Below, in pieces: positions 34,510 to 44,701 of a stretch of 64,000 bases of DNA. Every line of letters starts with the position of its first letter. The stretch's first letter is position 1. The position numbers were made by a program, and so were the translations under genes. The stretch comes from Neurospora tetraspora (taxonomy: Eukaryota; Ascomycota; Sordariomycetes; Sordariales; Sordariaceae): contig NW_026944389.1 of the NCBI RefSeq assembly GCF_033439725.1, positions 1,612,001-1,676,000 of the forward strand, given 5' to 3'. The notes under the pieces were generated by a model. The model saw only the letters and a program-made list of their open reading frames with translations, did not search any database and was not told where the DNA came from.

Positions 34510-35790
34510 ATGGCACAGCACTCTCGGCCTCGTCTCTACACAACAACCGGTAACAAAGAGGTCAGCCCGCCGCCATTGAAGCGAAAAAGAGGCCAAGTAT
34601 TGGATAGCCCCCGTGCCTCGTCAACACTTCAACAGCCAAGAAGCTCTTCTCCAAGCAGAAATGCGTTCCGTGTGTTCTCGTGGAACATCAACGGCATCAA
34701 CGCCTATCTGTTGTCCACTCCCTCCACCAGAAAGATCTTCACAGAATCCACCAAGACGCAAAAGACCTCGAGTACTGACGCACCGCCAAACAACTATCGA
34801 CTGCACACACCTATAGAACAAGCATCATTAGGTTCGCCATACTCGCTACGAGCGTTCCTTGCCCGCCATGACTGGCCCGAAGTCCTCTTCCTCCAGGAAC
34901 TCAAGATCAAGCTGCAAGACGGACCGGCTCTCCTGTCAGAACTACTCTCTGCTCTGAATACACCGCTCAATGCCGCCGACAATGCGTCTGACGATCGTAC
35001 CTACACTCTCGATGCAGTGCTTCCACGCGACAAGCACAATGTCAAAGCCTTCGGAGGAAAAATGTACGGTGTGGGAACAATAATGAGGACAGACTTTGCT
35101 CGCAAATGGGTTGCTACTGTGCGGGAGGTTGACTGGGATATCGAGGGGAGAGTCAGCGTTGTCGAGATGAGAGGGGCGCCAGAAGGGCTAGATGGGAATG
35201 AGTTAACCACGAAACCTCTCGCTCTCCTCAATGTCTATGCCGTCAACGGCACAACGCAACCGTACCGTTGCCCCCTAACCGGCGACACCCATCCCAGCTG
35301 CCTGACTCGTCATGACCGAAAGCTCGCCTTCCATTCCCTGCTCCGAGACGAATGCCTATCCCTGGAAGCTCGCGGATTCTGTGTGGTCGTCGCAGGCGAC
35401 GTCAACGTAGCCAGAGGACCTGCTGACGGACACCCCAACCTCCGAACTTTCCCCGAACAACATTGCTTTGACAGGGCGGATTTCAACACCAAGTTCTTCG
35501 GCGAGGAAGACAATAAGCGAGCGGGGGCCTACGTCGGAACACAAGACGAAACAAACGAGAAGTGTCTTGATGCCGTGGATGTGTTCCGTGCAAAATATGG
35601 CATGGAGAAAAGATACACATATTACTCATACTACGGGGAGTGGGGGAGCAGTTGCGACAGGGTCGATATGGTGTTTGTTTCCAAGCAGTTGTGGGACGAC
35701 GGACGCGTACTTGATACGGGAATACTTAATACGCCTCAGGAGTGCGGTCCGAGTGACCACGTACCGTTTTGGGTGAAGATCGCTTTGTGA
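34510..35790 (+). CDS. ExoIII/AP-endonuclease-family nuclease
   Basis: This 426-residue protein has the endonuclease/exonuclease/phosphatase fold of the exonuclease III/APE1 family, Mg2+-dependent enzymes that incise DNA at abasic sites. Motifs in order: VFSWNINGI (about 55-63), LFLQELK with the metal-binding Glu, VYAVNG, VVAGDVNVA with the catalytic Asp/Asn, SSCDRVDMVFVS, and the terminal catalytic SDHVPF. All expected catalytic positions are present. A basic Ser/Pro-rich head (PLKRKRGQ at about 20-27) could act in nuclear import. An insertion of about 45 residues after motif I is disordered. Unlike fungal Apn2 there is no C-terminal Zf-GRF extension, so it is a different member. An in-frame ATG at 34,447 would add 21 residues with no acidic residues (MQAAVWRSNFF), a possible mitochondrial presequence. 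No intron is needed. Confidence 0.87.
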   Translation: MAQHSRPRLYTTTGNKEVSPPPLKRKRGQVLDSPRASSTLQQPRSSSPSRNAFRVFSWNINGINAYLLSTPSTRKIFTESTKTQKTSSTDAPPNNYRLHTPIEQASLGSPYSLRAFLARHDWPEVLFLQELKIKLQDGPALLSELLSALNTPLNAADNASDDRTYTLDAVLPRDKHNVKAFGGKMYGVGTIMRTDFARKWVATVREVDWDIEGRVSVVEMRGAPEGLDGNELTTKPLALLNVYAVNGTTQPYRCPLTGDTHPSCLTRHDRKLAFHSLLRDECLSLEARGFCVVVAGDVNVARGPADGHPNLRTFPEQHCFDRADFNTKFFGEEDNKRAGAYVGTQDETNEKCLDAVDVFRAKYGMEKRYTYYSYYGEWGSSCDRVDMVFVSKQLWDDGRVLDTGILNTPQECGPSDHVPFWVKIAL

Positions 35791-36113
35791 GGGTACTAGC
35801 TGAGGCAAAGAGAGCATGGTATGATGTCCCACTTATCCCTCAATGTTACCTTTTGCATATAATATCTGACAATCCCCTTGGGATGTTTTTGCGACCGTAC
35901 ATCTGATTCTCACAAACTCCAAGCCCTCGGTTTTGGGACCCCTGAGTGTCGGACCCTTGGGCTCCACAAGAGTAAACAACGGTTGTCGAGATCCACAGCC
36001 ACGCGAGTCAGATAAACCCTGAACAGCACCCGCAGTCCCACACCAAATCCACACCAATTGATAAACCCTAAATGGTTCCGTCGTCTTCAACAAAGCGTGG
36101 AATTCCATACGGA
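35791..36113. other. Intergenic, no gene seen
   Basis: 3' flank of the nuclease gene and 5' flank of the tRNA-Glu gene. Nothing else was recognised. Confidence 0.5.
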
Positions 36114-36206
36114 TCGGGTATGGTGTAGCGGTAACATCGTTGACTCTCACTTCTCCAGGAGTGACTGCTTTCTCAACAGCCCCGGGTTCGACTCCCGGTA
36201 TCCGAG
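36114..36206 (+). tRNA. tRNA-Glu (anticodon CUC) with intron
   Basis: Acceptor TCGGGTA pairs with TATCCGA (one G-U). The D arm GTGT..ACAT follows, then anticodon stem GTTGA/TCAAC with loop C-T-CTC-A, and T arm CCGGG-TTCGACT-CCCGG. A 22-nt intron at 36,150-36,171 follows position 37 and contains GAG, able to pair with the CTC anticodon. TTTTTT termination tracts follow at about 36,248-36,270. Confidence 0.9.
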
Positions 36207-36862
36207 TGATAAAACGATTCAAGTGATCCGGTTCTTCGCGCTTTCCTTTTTTTTCTTCTTTTTTTTTCACTGCAACATTCGTTTTTGCGCGTTTCATCTC
36301 TTCAGCTTTGTTGTTCTCCAGTTTCTCGTTCTTTTTCTCAGTTTTGCCTTCTTTCTCACTTCCAGCGTCCTCTATCTGACTCACGGGTCGTCTTATGGCG
36401 TCCATTATCACAGGTTGACATTGGTTTATAGTGTGGACATCCGAGTTCTGCTGGCGAGCAGAACATCGTCTATATCTTTTGGTAGTTTCTCGGAGTTGGT
36501 CGTTGTCCACTCAGCCCGTGATGTCCTTGTCTGCCAATTCGCCAAAATTATCCTGCCTCGTCTCCCATTTCGACTTCTCATTTGCCATGTATCACAGGAT
36601 GAGCTTCGTGCACTTTCCGCATCCCGACCTATCCAAAGGATAACATCGCCAACTCACAACCACTGACGTTCATTCATCGAGTTCTATTCACCATCCTATA
36701 TCTCTGCGGCAGGGTACTTAGAGGAGAAATACAAGCACATCACACTCAGAATGTCGGGAAGCTGTATGCTAGACACCAGCTATGCCGATGACGTATATAC
36801 TTGCGGTAATATATCAAGGTCGTCACTTTGCTACCCAATGGAAATACGGGTCTATTATTTCA
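36207..36862. other. Intergenic, T-rich Pol III terminator region, no gene seen
   Basis: T-runs shortly after the tRNA-Glu gene (36,245-36,275) are suited to RNA polymerase III termination. The rest, up to the stop of family copy B, has no recognised feature. Confidence 0.45.
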
Positions 36863-37393
36863 TTATTCCGTGTTACTTCTTTGCACTCTGTTCTCTAACC
36901 ACTGTCGGGCTCTCTGCAAAAAATACGCCAACCAGTCAGACCTTACCCGGTGCGCAAGCTCATCAAGCGAGCGTCTATGACCTTCAATAACACATGTTGA
37001 CTTGATTATTTCGGCTATCATCCGTTCATCAATGCCCATGGCGTACAACGCGCCGATGATCCACGCCACAAATTCTATGGGTTGTGAAGTACAGGAGATT
37101 TCGGTTCCGGTTAGCCCGTTATTCCAAGAAGTGTACAACATGCCCTTTCATTGCCTGGTCTACCAGCTCCAGATAATACATACATACAGTGTACGTAAGG
37201 TTTGAGGCCAACGTTTCGCCTTCTGAAGGGAACAAGAATCTCACCTACCTGGATGTCCCTCATACACGTAACATTGTACCAGATTAGTAGTACTCCTCCC
37301 CTCCCGCCGTTCATCTTTCCACAGTACCATGTCGGGTATGCTGATATCAAAGTCATTGCTTGCGTTGCATAGCATTAAGCATACTTGATCCAT
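36863..37393 (-). CDS. Small paralogous family, copy B (short N-terminus)
   Basis: The function is unknown. The model has exon 1 at 37,393-37,249 and exon 2 at 37,074-36,863, with a 174-nt intron (GTAGGT, GGGCTAACC branch, CCATAG). The splice is in phase 1, the same place as in copies A and C, giving 118 residues. Exon 1 contains DFDISIPDMVLWKDERREG, matching the W-Q/K-D/E core of the family; exon 2 ends with TCVIEGHRRSLDELAHRV, matching copy C TCFIHGEATTFRELAERK. Relative to the others about 30 N-terminal residues are missing: the frame meets a TGA upstream, so the gene starts at the internal ATG 37,393 or is a truncated pseudogene. The tail extends past copy C with an Arg/Glu-rich helix. 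Confidence 0.6.
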
Positions 37394-37995
37394 AGAATTG
37401 GCCCAGGTGTCTGACTGCTTATTTGCGTTTCAATGCCTGATATCAATCTGAGGAAGTGGAAGAGCATGAAGCAAACAAGACATGTGTGGGTGTTATCTCC
37501 ATGTGAACTAAGTATGAAGCAAAATAGGTAAACAGATGGCGCTTCCTTTCCTTTGATTCCCCATCTCCCTATTTCTCCATCCCGTTGTCCAGACAAACTC
37601 ACCTTCGTTACTAACAACAAGCATTACAACAGGCTTCCTTTCTCTCGGGAGCGACGACCGTGCCGCTATGGCTTATGCTCCGAGAGAGATATAAAACAAG
37701 AATCCTCAGAACGAAAGTTAGGTGCCGTGCAAGACACTCGCTCACAAGACTTCATTTCTATTCAACCACGACATCACTCATATTTTACATTGGAACTAGG
37801 GACATAACAGACAAAAAAAATCATCCAGCAAGCTTAGCATTCTATCACCTCCCTCTACCCCAGCCGTACAGAACATTGACAGGTGAGTGAGTCAAGACCA
37901 TTCATTCTCAAACCACTCCACACACACCAAATAGATTCCCTTCCCTTCCACCAACCTAAAAACCTCAAAAACCACCCTCTGGCCTGGCACGGATG
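37394..37995. other. Between copies B and C, no gene seen
   Basis: This holds the 5' region of copy B and the 3' flank of copy C (both minus strand). A frame at 37,375-37,620 ends with text that might derive from the lost copy B N-terminus (SGIETQISSQ), but similarity is too weak to annotate. Confidence 0.35.
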
Positions 37996-38568
37996 CTACG
38001 TAGAGGTAGAGAGAAGACAGCCAACCCTTTCCAACATCCTCAAAATCCTTTCATACCCTTTCCTCTCCGCCAACTCCCTGAATGTCGTCGCCTCGCCATG
38101 AATAAAACACGTCGCATCCACCAGCTCCTGAAGCGTCTCCTCGTCTTTGGCATCTAGCAAGATCTGACAGATTTCCATGGCCACGGCTATTTTTTTTCCC
38201 CTCATCAGTTAGCATTCCATTCACTGTCGCTGTCATGTTAGGCCCAACCCGCAACCCGCCTAGAGGTATCTACACGGCAACGGACGGACAATTGTTCAAA
38301 ACTTCCCGGAGAAAAGAGAAAACTAACCTTCCTCCCCCTCATCAATCAAATAAAACAACGCATTTCTTCGTTTCTGCCCTTCCTCCTGCCAAAGCAACAA
38401 AGAGGGCACGTCGAGGTTGATGGCGTCCGAGGTCATGCTGAGCGTCTGCCAGACTTCGTCGTACGAGGGCGAGCCGAGGAGGGTTTTGCGCATGATGCGG
38501 ATGCCGTCGATTTGAGGGGTTGTGAGGGTTCCTTCGGGGGGTGGGACGAGGTCGGCTGGGGTTGTCAT
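37996..38568 (-). CDS. Small paralogous family, copy C (complete)
   Basis: The function is unknown. Exon 1 is 38,568-38,328 and exon 2 is 38,186-37,996, with a 141-nt intron (GTTAGT, TGCTAACTG branch, AAATAG) in phase 1. The result is a complete 143-residue protein, the tidiest member of the family. Exon 1 ends with LLLWQEEGQKRRNALFYLID; exon 2 has DAKDEETLQELVDATCFI and ends TTFRELAERKGYERILRMLE. The 'T-x2-ELA-x2-KGY-x2-I-x2-ML' end resembles the close of an ankyrin-type helical repeat; this is a resemblance only. A 20-base-class T run (A run on the coding strand) directly precedes the start codon. Copies B and C are tandem, same strand, about 600 bp apart. Confidence 0.72.
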
Positions 38569-40536
38569 TTTTTTTTTTTTTTTTTTTTGTTCTTGGGGTT
38601 GTAGTAGGGGCTTCGATGGGTTTGTTTTGGGGGTGGGTTTGTGGTGAGGGAGTGGTGAGGGAGTGGAATGAGTATGGGGGGCTGGAGGGAGGAGAGGAGA
38701 TATATTTGAGCAGAAGGCAAGTGAGTGGGTTTTATGGTTTGTTGCTGTTGGTGATAACACCATGAAGGGACAGAATGGATGACTACGGCCATGACTGGAC
38801 TTCATGAGCAAACGAGAAGCTTCATGATTGTGCTTGTTGTGGCGTTGGGATTGGGATGAATGAATGACTGAGCAAGCAAATATGAGTGCTTGTTGGTGGC
38901 ATGTGAATGACCAAGGACAAGAGACGAAAGGAAGTATCGTCATACTTCTTCAGCAAGCTCAATAACGGGACGAAACCTAGAGGAAAAGACCAGTTCATTC
39001 TCGCCTCTGCTGAGTAGAGAAATACACGGACTTCTAAATCATTAGGCAGCAAGCAAAGGGCGGGTATCAGTGTATGTCTTTCTAGACATCTGAGCCGCAA
39101 GTGCAGGAAGCGCCATGGACAAAACCAAAAAAAAACCATGAATGGCCTTATCACAAGTAAGTGACCGAACGTTCGCCGTGAATCATGCGCAGAGAACAAA
39201 AGGAGGTTGTGACAGCGAATGAGACCTGCGGAACAGGTCACCACATGTGCTTTTCGACCTCAGATTTCTTTTTCCCTTGTCAAGAAGGACAAAGGAGAAG
39301 GATGTGATCCATCTTTCCGTTCCATTGTGAACCAGAGAGACAATATTACGAGAGAAATTCGACGTCAGCAGAAGAAGGGTCCATGAACCAAACTGACCAG
39401 GATTCTCGGGCCGTCCCGAAAACTGAGATCCCCAACAAGACCCTGACCTGTGGGAATTGCATTTCCTGGTCCAGAAAGAGGACGGCGCGGACGAACCCGC
39501 CATCGGAATTCCAAGAAGATTACCTAGATGAGCCAAGGTCAAGACGGTGTGGTACTGAGATTGGGGTATTGTTTTGGGAAGCACAGCGAGCAAAGGTGTT
39601 ATTCTACTTGTATGTTCCTGCACCAGCGAGCGAGCATCGGCGCTGTTGTCTTGATAGGATGTGGTGCTTGCCCGATTCGCAAACTGCCCGAACGGACCAC
39701 CGTGCAGCGCAGCGGGACTCCAGATGGCGTACCTAACAGCATGTCTCTTTGCCCCTGGTTTTGAGCCATATCAGCTTCAGGTCAGCCAGAAAGACTAAAG
39801 TCAAAGATAATCTTCGCGATATGGACGACGAAGTGTCATTTCTCAAGTGTGCAAGTCTGCGACTTGTGATAGGGGGCGGCTGCCAAAATGGGCCAGAACA
39901 AAACAATCTTGGCACTGACCAGGGCGCTGCATTACATAAGCCTTTTTTTGCGAGACGGGAGTGAGGACCCACCTATGGCGCTAGGCTGTTTCTAGCTCGC
40001 GCGGCATGCTCAAAGTGCTTGTCGCGTTTTTGACTGCAGGCGATCGCAGGTGCGCCCACCCAAATTCACCACCCACTTTCACGGGCAACCACCACCTCGA
40101 TAGCGTCCACTCCAACCAACAAATCTGTGTGACGTCCTTCAATTCGAAACCCTATTAGGAACCCGCTCTGAGGAAAGGTCAATAATCACCGCGCCTTGGA
40201 TTGTCACGAGTCCTGAACCATTAGTTTGCTGTTACATCGACCAGCTTGCACTTGATCGCAAACAAGAGCAAGACATCCCTCGGAAACAAGCTCGAACGCA
40301 GCTTCGTCCAACCCGCATCTCAACGCCGCATTATCGTCCTCCCTCGCGTCCATTTGCGACTTCGACTTCGGGTTCGAGCATCAACAATTGGCAGCGCTAC
40401 GAAATATCTACGAACTCAGCGATATATCACCAAGTGCTGGGCCTGCCTTCTTTTCCAACCAAGTTTTCCGACCGTCATGAGATTACCATAGTCGACGACA
40501 ATCATACCGTTACTGCCACACGAACCACCCTTCACA
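38569..40536. other. Intergenic with poly-T tract, no gene seen
   Basis: A homopolymer T tract runs from about 38,568 to 38,588. The rest is the promoter region of copy C and, at the right end, that of the Snf5-type gene. Overlapping frames on both strands at 39,183-39,736 show no domain and are taken as chance. Confidence 0.45.
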
Positions 40537-42371
40537 ATGGCGCGCTCCGAATCCCAACAATCCGTCTTCTCCTCTTATGCGCCGAGGTTACGCACCTACA
40601 ACAACTCCCTCCTCACACCCGTTCTTCCCGGCACTGCTCCCGCGAACCCACTTTCGCGCACAACGAAGCGCGGCACTACCATCATCAACTATGCCGAGGA
40701 TGGCTACGACGACTACGACGATGACGACGACAATACCCGCAGCCGCCGCCGCCCTACAGGCCTCCGCAGCGTACAGCCCGACGACGGTACTGTCAAGGCC
40801 GACCCGGCCGAGAAGGTTGGGAAGGATACACACGAGCCCGTAGAGGTACAAGGCATTTGGCGGGACTGGATGGGAAGATTTCGCCAGGGACGATCTGATC
40901 AACAAAACTTCGCCCAAGCCAGCCTACCTCTCACCCTGATTCCTATACGGATTGACCTCGATATCCCATCCTACACTCCGCCCCCGTCTCTCCCTCCGAA
41001 TGCTGCGAACCTGGACCCCAACAGTCCTCTCTTCAAACCACAGGAGCCCACCGTCCCATACCGGTTACGCGACACGTTTCTGTGGAACTTGCACGAGACT
41101 TTGATAACCACTGACCAGTTTGCGACTGTCCTGGTCCAGGATTTGGACCTTCCTAACCGGAATCAGACCATAGCCGAGATCAGCAAGCAAATAAGGACAC
41201 AACTAGAAGAGTACGCCGGTGTTGCTCTCCATCCTCTCTTCCACTCCCACCGCGACCGTCCAGCAACCGAGGCTCCCAAGCCCACCAACCTGCTCGAAGC
41301 CGCGACCTCAACCCCCAATACCCCAGCAGTCAACGGTAACGCCGTATCAACACCAACACCCGCCGCCAACGGCACTTCAGCAGTCCAAACATCCACCGGC
41401 GAAATCACGGCCGCCGCAACCCCGATCCCCCCAGACGCCGACGACTTTAGCCCCGACGACACCTACCGCTGCATCATCAACCTCAACATCAACCTCTCCT
41501 CGCAAGTCTACACCGACAAGTTCGAGTGGTCGCTCCTCCACCCTCCAGGCACCGCCGAGGCCTTCGCCAAGCAAACTTGCGCCGACCTGGGTCTGCACGG
41601 CGAATGGGTACCCGCCATGACGCACGCCATCTACGAGGCTGTGCTCAAGCTCAAGAAAGAAGCCTGCGAGTCCGGCGGCCTGGTAGCCGGTTGGGGCACC
41701 ACCGCACTGGGAGTTGGCGGTGTCGAGTTCCCCAACGACACTGCCGTCACCGCGGGCGGCGAAGGTGCCGGCTGGCGATACGACCCGGAGCATCTGGCGG
41801 AGGATTGGGAGCCCAAGCTAGAGACGCTGTCGAAGGAGGAGATCGAGAAGCGCGAGGGCGATCGCGAGAGGCAGATCCGCAGACTGCGCAGAGAGACGGC
41901 CCGGTTCAGCAGCAATACCGGCATGGCGGGCGGCGTGCCCGTCGGATTTGGATTTGGTGGGCTGATTGAGCAGGAAGAGGAGCGCATGGGTCGCGGGGAG
42001 AGGAGCAAGAAGAAGAGAAGGTTTAGAAGCTTGTCGCCGACTAGTGGTAGGCACACCCCGGATGTTGGCGGCGGCGGCGGCGGCGGTGGTGGTGGGTATG
42101 GTGGTGGCGGAACGCTGGCGGATAATGAGCGGAACAACTGGAGGTGCTCTTGCTGTAGGGTGTGGGGCACCAGTGTGTGGGCGGTTCGGGATGGACCTTA
42201 TGGACCGAGGGTGAGTGATCTGATCTACTATTTATGTCGAGTGCGAGCGATAATGCTAACGAACTTGCTTCACAGTCACTCTGCAATAACTGCGGCTTCA
42301 TCTACGAGCGGGATAGGAAACTGCCGAGGTGGGCTAGGAACCTGCACGGAGCTGATCCCAAGCCTCTGTGA
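40537..42371 (+). CDS. Snf5/Sfh1-type SWI/SNF or RSC subunit with GATA-like finger
   Basis: This is a nuclear chromatin-remodelling subunit of the SNF5/INI1/Sfh1 family. Exon 1 (40,537-42,210) and exon 2 (42,276-42,371) are joined in phase 0 by a 65-nt intron (GTGAGT, TGCTAACG branch, CACAG); the protein has 589 residues. The two SNF5 repeats are visible at about 175-230 (RDTFLWNLHETLITTDQFA) and about 306-375 (CIINLNINLSSQVYTDKFEW). A variable Thr/Pro/Ala linker lies between. Towards the C-terminus are KKKRR and a poly-Gly run coded by GGC repeats. The C-terminus is a GATA-like zinc finger, CSCC then CNNC, whose two halves are in different exons; the end reads RDRKLPRWARNLHG. SNF5 plus this finger is characteristic of filamentous-fungal Snf5/Sfh1 proteins. 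Whether it is the SWI/SNF or RSC member is not settled; Sfh1 is my guess. Confidence 0.9.
42060..42112 (+). repeat. GGC/GGT microsatellite coding poly-Gly
   Basis: A run of GGC, GGT and GGG triplets encodes about 15 Gly residues just before the GATA-like finger of the Snf5-type protein. Confidence 0.8.
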
Positions 42372-43066
42372 AAGAAGGATGTTCAAGGCTGGAAAAGTTT
42401 GGCCGAGGGGGGCAGGGTTTGTGGGTTGGCGTCTTGATTGGAGAAACGTCTGTCTCCTAGCTCGACTTCTCTTCCAAAAGACAATGTACTTTGCATTGAG
42501 ACCATCGGTTTGATATCGTCGTCTTCAACTTCATTCAGGAGAGGGGTGTAGAAAAAGGAAGGAAATTCAAGCAGAGGGAACCGGCGTCATGGCAAGGCTA
42601 GGATAGGAGAAAGCAGTGTTACAGTTGGCACATTTGTTTGACTAAATACCTGTTTATGTTCCACTACCATGTTTTCTCCGTTTCTTGAAGCTCCCACGAG
42701 CTCCGTGCTGCTTTGATCGCGCGGATTGTGAAGAATGCAAGTCAACGAAGGCGGAAACTGACCAAATAATCATACCCCTTTCGAATGGAAGTCGTCACTC
42801 AATGCCTTCTCAATCACACAACCAACTACGACACGGATCTCCTTTCCTATCCGGTACGAGTGTTCTGTCTTCGATGGCTAGGAAACCATAGCACTGCAAG
42901 GTCAGTGTAAGGAGTTCCAGTCCAGTCCAGCCCACCAACCTCCATCAAAACGGCAAAACAAATGGATGGAAGGAAAATTTGTAAGAGAAAAATGAAAACC
43001 GTCATTGGCGATCAAAGAAACGCCTGTGGCCTAAGAAGGATGAGTTGTTCAAAAAAGCAAAAAGAA
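42372..43066. other. Intergenic, no gene seen
   Basis: 3' flank of the Snf5-type gene and 3' flank of the minus-strand tRNA-Ala gene. AAAAAAGCAAAAAG at about 43,051-43,064 (T-runs on the tRNA strand) could terminate Pol III transcription. Nothing else was recognised. Confidence 0.45.
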
Positions 43067-43154
43067 TGGACAATACCGGATTCGAACCGGTGACCTTTCA
43101 CAAGGCGCATTTGCACAATGCGAAGCGAAAATCATACCCCTAGACCAATTGCCC
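43067..43154 (-). tRNA. tRNA-Ala (anticodon CGC) with intron
   Basis: On the minus strand acceptor GGGCAAT pairs with ATTGTCC. The third pair is G3-U70, the alanine identity element, and base 73 is A. Anticodon stem TTCGC/GTGAA holds loop T-T-CGC-A-T. A 16-nt intron at 43,103-43,118 follows position 37 and contains GCG, complementary to the anticodon. T arm is ACCGG-TTCGAAT-CCGGT. The body otherwise resembles a proline tRNA, but the anticodon and G3-U70 support Ala. Confidence 0.85.
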
Positions 43155-44701
43155 ATCGTATGTTCTGTTGATAGGCTAGATGTTTTTAGTGCTTATGTTG
43201 CCCGCCTGGATAACCGCTCACCATCCCTTACTTACACCCACCGTATACGAACGGGAAGCCCAAGTCCAGTTCAGGCCTTCAGCTAGCTACAAAAGGGACA
43301 AATATAGAACTGACTTGCTGCTTGCATTAATCATCACGTCGAGTCGAGACATGCTCTCTGACGGCAACCAGATCTGCAGGTGCACCTGCAGTAGGTACCT
43401 TGATGGCAGATGCGGGGGTGATAGTGTCTCGGCAGTAACTTGCACCCGCAGTAACTGAAACCACCAATTCTTCACCGTAATTCGTCGAGAAGACGACGTA
43501 TTTCGGTCAGTGCTCTTCGTACTTGCCTAACGCACCTCTAGCCCGTTCTCGTCCCGTCTGGCCCGCGGCTTAAAGAATCGATTCCGGAAGACTTATCATC
43601 GGAACAACAAACGAAATACCGAACCTAACACGACACCACTATCGTAAGCACACTACACTCTCCGGCGGAAAGGAGCGAAGGAAACGGACGATTCTTTATC
43701 AAACCGACACACGCCTCTCGTGGAACCACGCGACAACCGTTAGGTAAAGATCGATCGGATATTGCAAGCTGCAGTTACCGTTACGTGAATCCAACGTCAC
43801 CTCATGCACACCGATCATCATCCTTTTTTTCCTTCCCGTTCCCCTCTGTTCCCGTCTCCAAGTGAGGACACCATCCATCCAACCAGCTGCTTTACCCCAG
43901 CTTGCCCTGATTTGCCGAGCCTGTTGATCGTCGGATCGATGAGAAAACCGGCCATCCCCACAAAAGTGAGATGGAAACGCCGGGGCCCACGGCTGGACTA
44001 GGTAGACTTCCAAATGTCAGGCTATCACCTTACTTGAGAAAATGTCAGATCAGACAGACAATCTCAAGATGGGTAGCGCGAACGAAAGGAAGAAGCGGAG
44101 AGTAAGCGAGCGGGGTATGGGGTATGGGGCAGCCGTCGGCGTTCGCGGTTTCTCCTCTATATGTGCATACCGTAACATCATCATTGTCACCTCATGTATC
44201 ATTCCTGCCATGTGGCTTCGACGATGCTTTGAAGGGGAAGGGAGGAGCTCGATGGAAACGCGGAATTTCTCGGTAGGTTGTCCCGTCAGGTATCAAAATC
44301 AGCACCTCAAATATGAAGAGCCTTGTTAGTGCCAAGGGATGATATATTGCACTCTCTCCCACTCCTGGTTCCCTGACTCAAACACCTCCGCCTCAAACTA
44401 TTTACACTTGCCATATTGGATCACCAGCAAGCAAGCATCAACCCCGGCCGGTGATCTCCCAAACAAACGACAAACAACATCTAACCCAGTCCATAACACC
44501 TGTCAAGGACTTGGCATCTTGAAACATCACCACCATGCAGCAGATCTGATCCGTTCATCCCATCGATTAGACGATTACATCATCGGTCGAGCACCCCCCT
44601 CCCGATCCTATCCTACAACAATCACCACCACCACGACGGCAAAACATCAACGACGCCTATCAGCAAAGTCACCAAAGCCAACCCTCACCACCACCCAAAA
44701 A
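43155..44701. other. Intergenic, CpG-rich middle, no gene seen
   Basis: This 1.5 kb region separates tRNA-Ala from the PEBP gene. A perfect 18-bp palindrome CTGCAGGTGCACCTGCAG is at 43,374-43,391. From about 43,480 to 43,800 the DNA is noticeably richer in CpG than its surroundings and codes for nothing I recognise. The frame leading into the PEBP start is open from 44,339 but looks like leader, not protein. Confidence 0.45.

Noticed and set aside
39183-39736. Overlapping frames of 117-146 codons on both strands
   Set aside because: Neither has a domain, good composition or splice context; the overlap suggests chance open frames.
44339-44701. N-terminal extension of the PEBP protein
   Set aside because: The frame is open but Thr/Ser/His-rich noise; the ATG at 44,702 gives a normal start.
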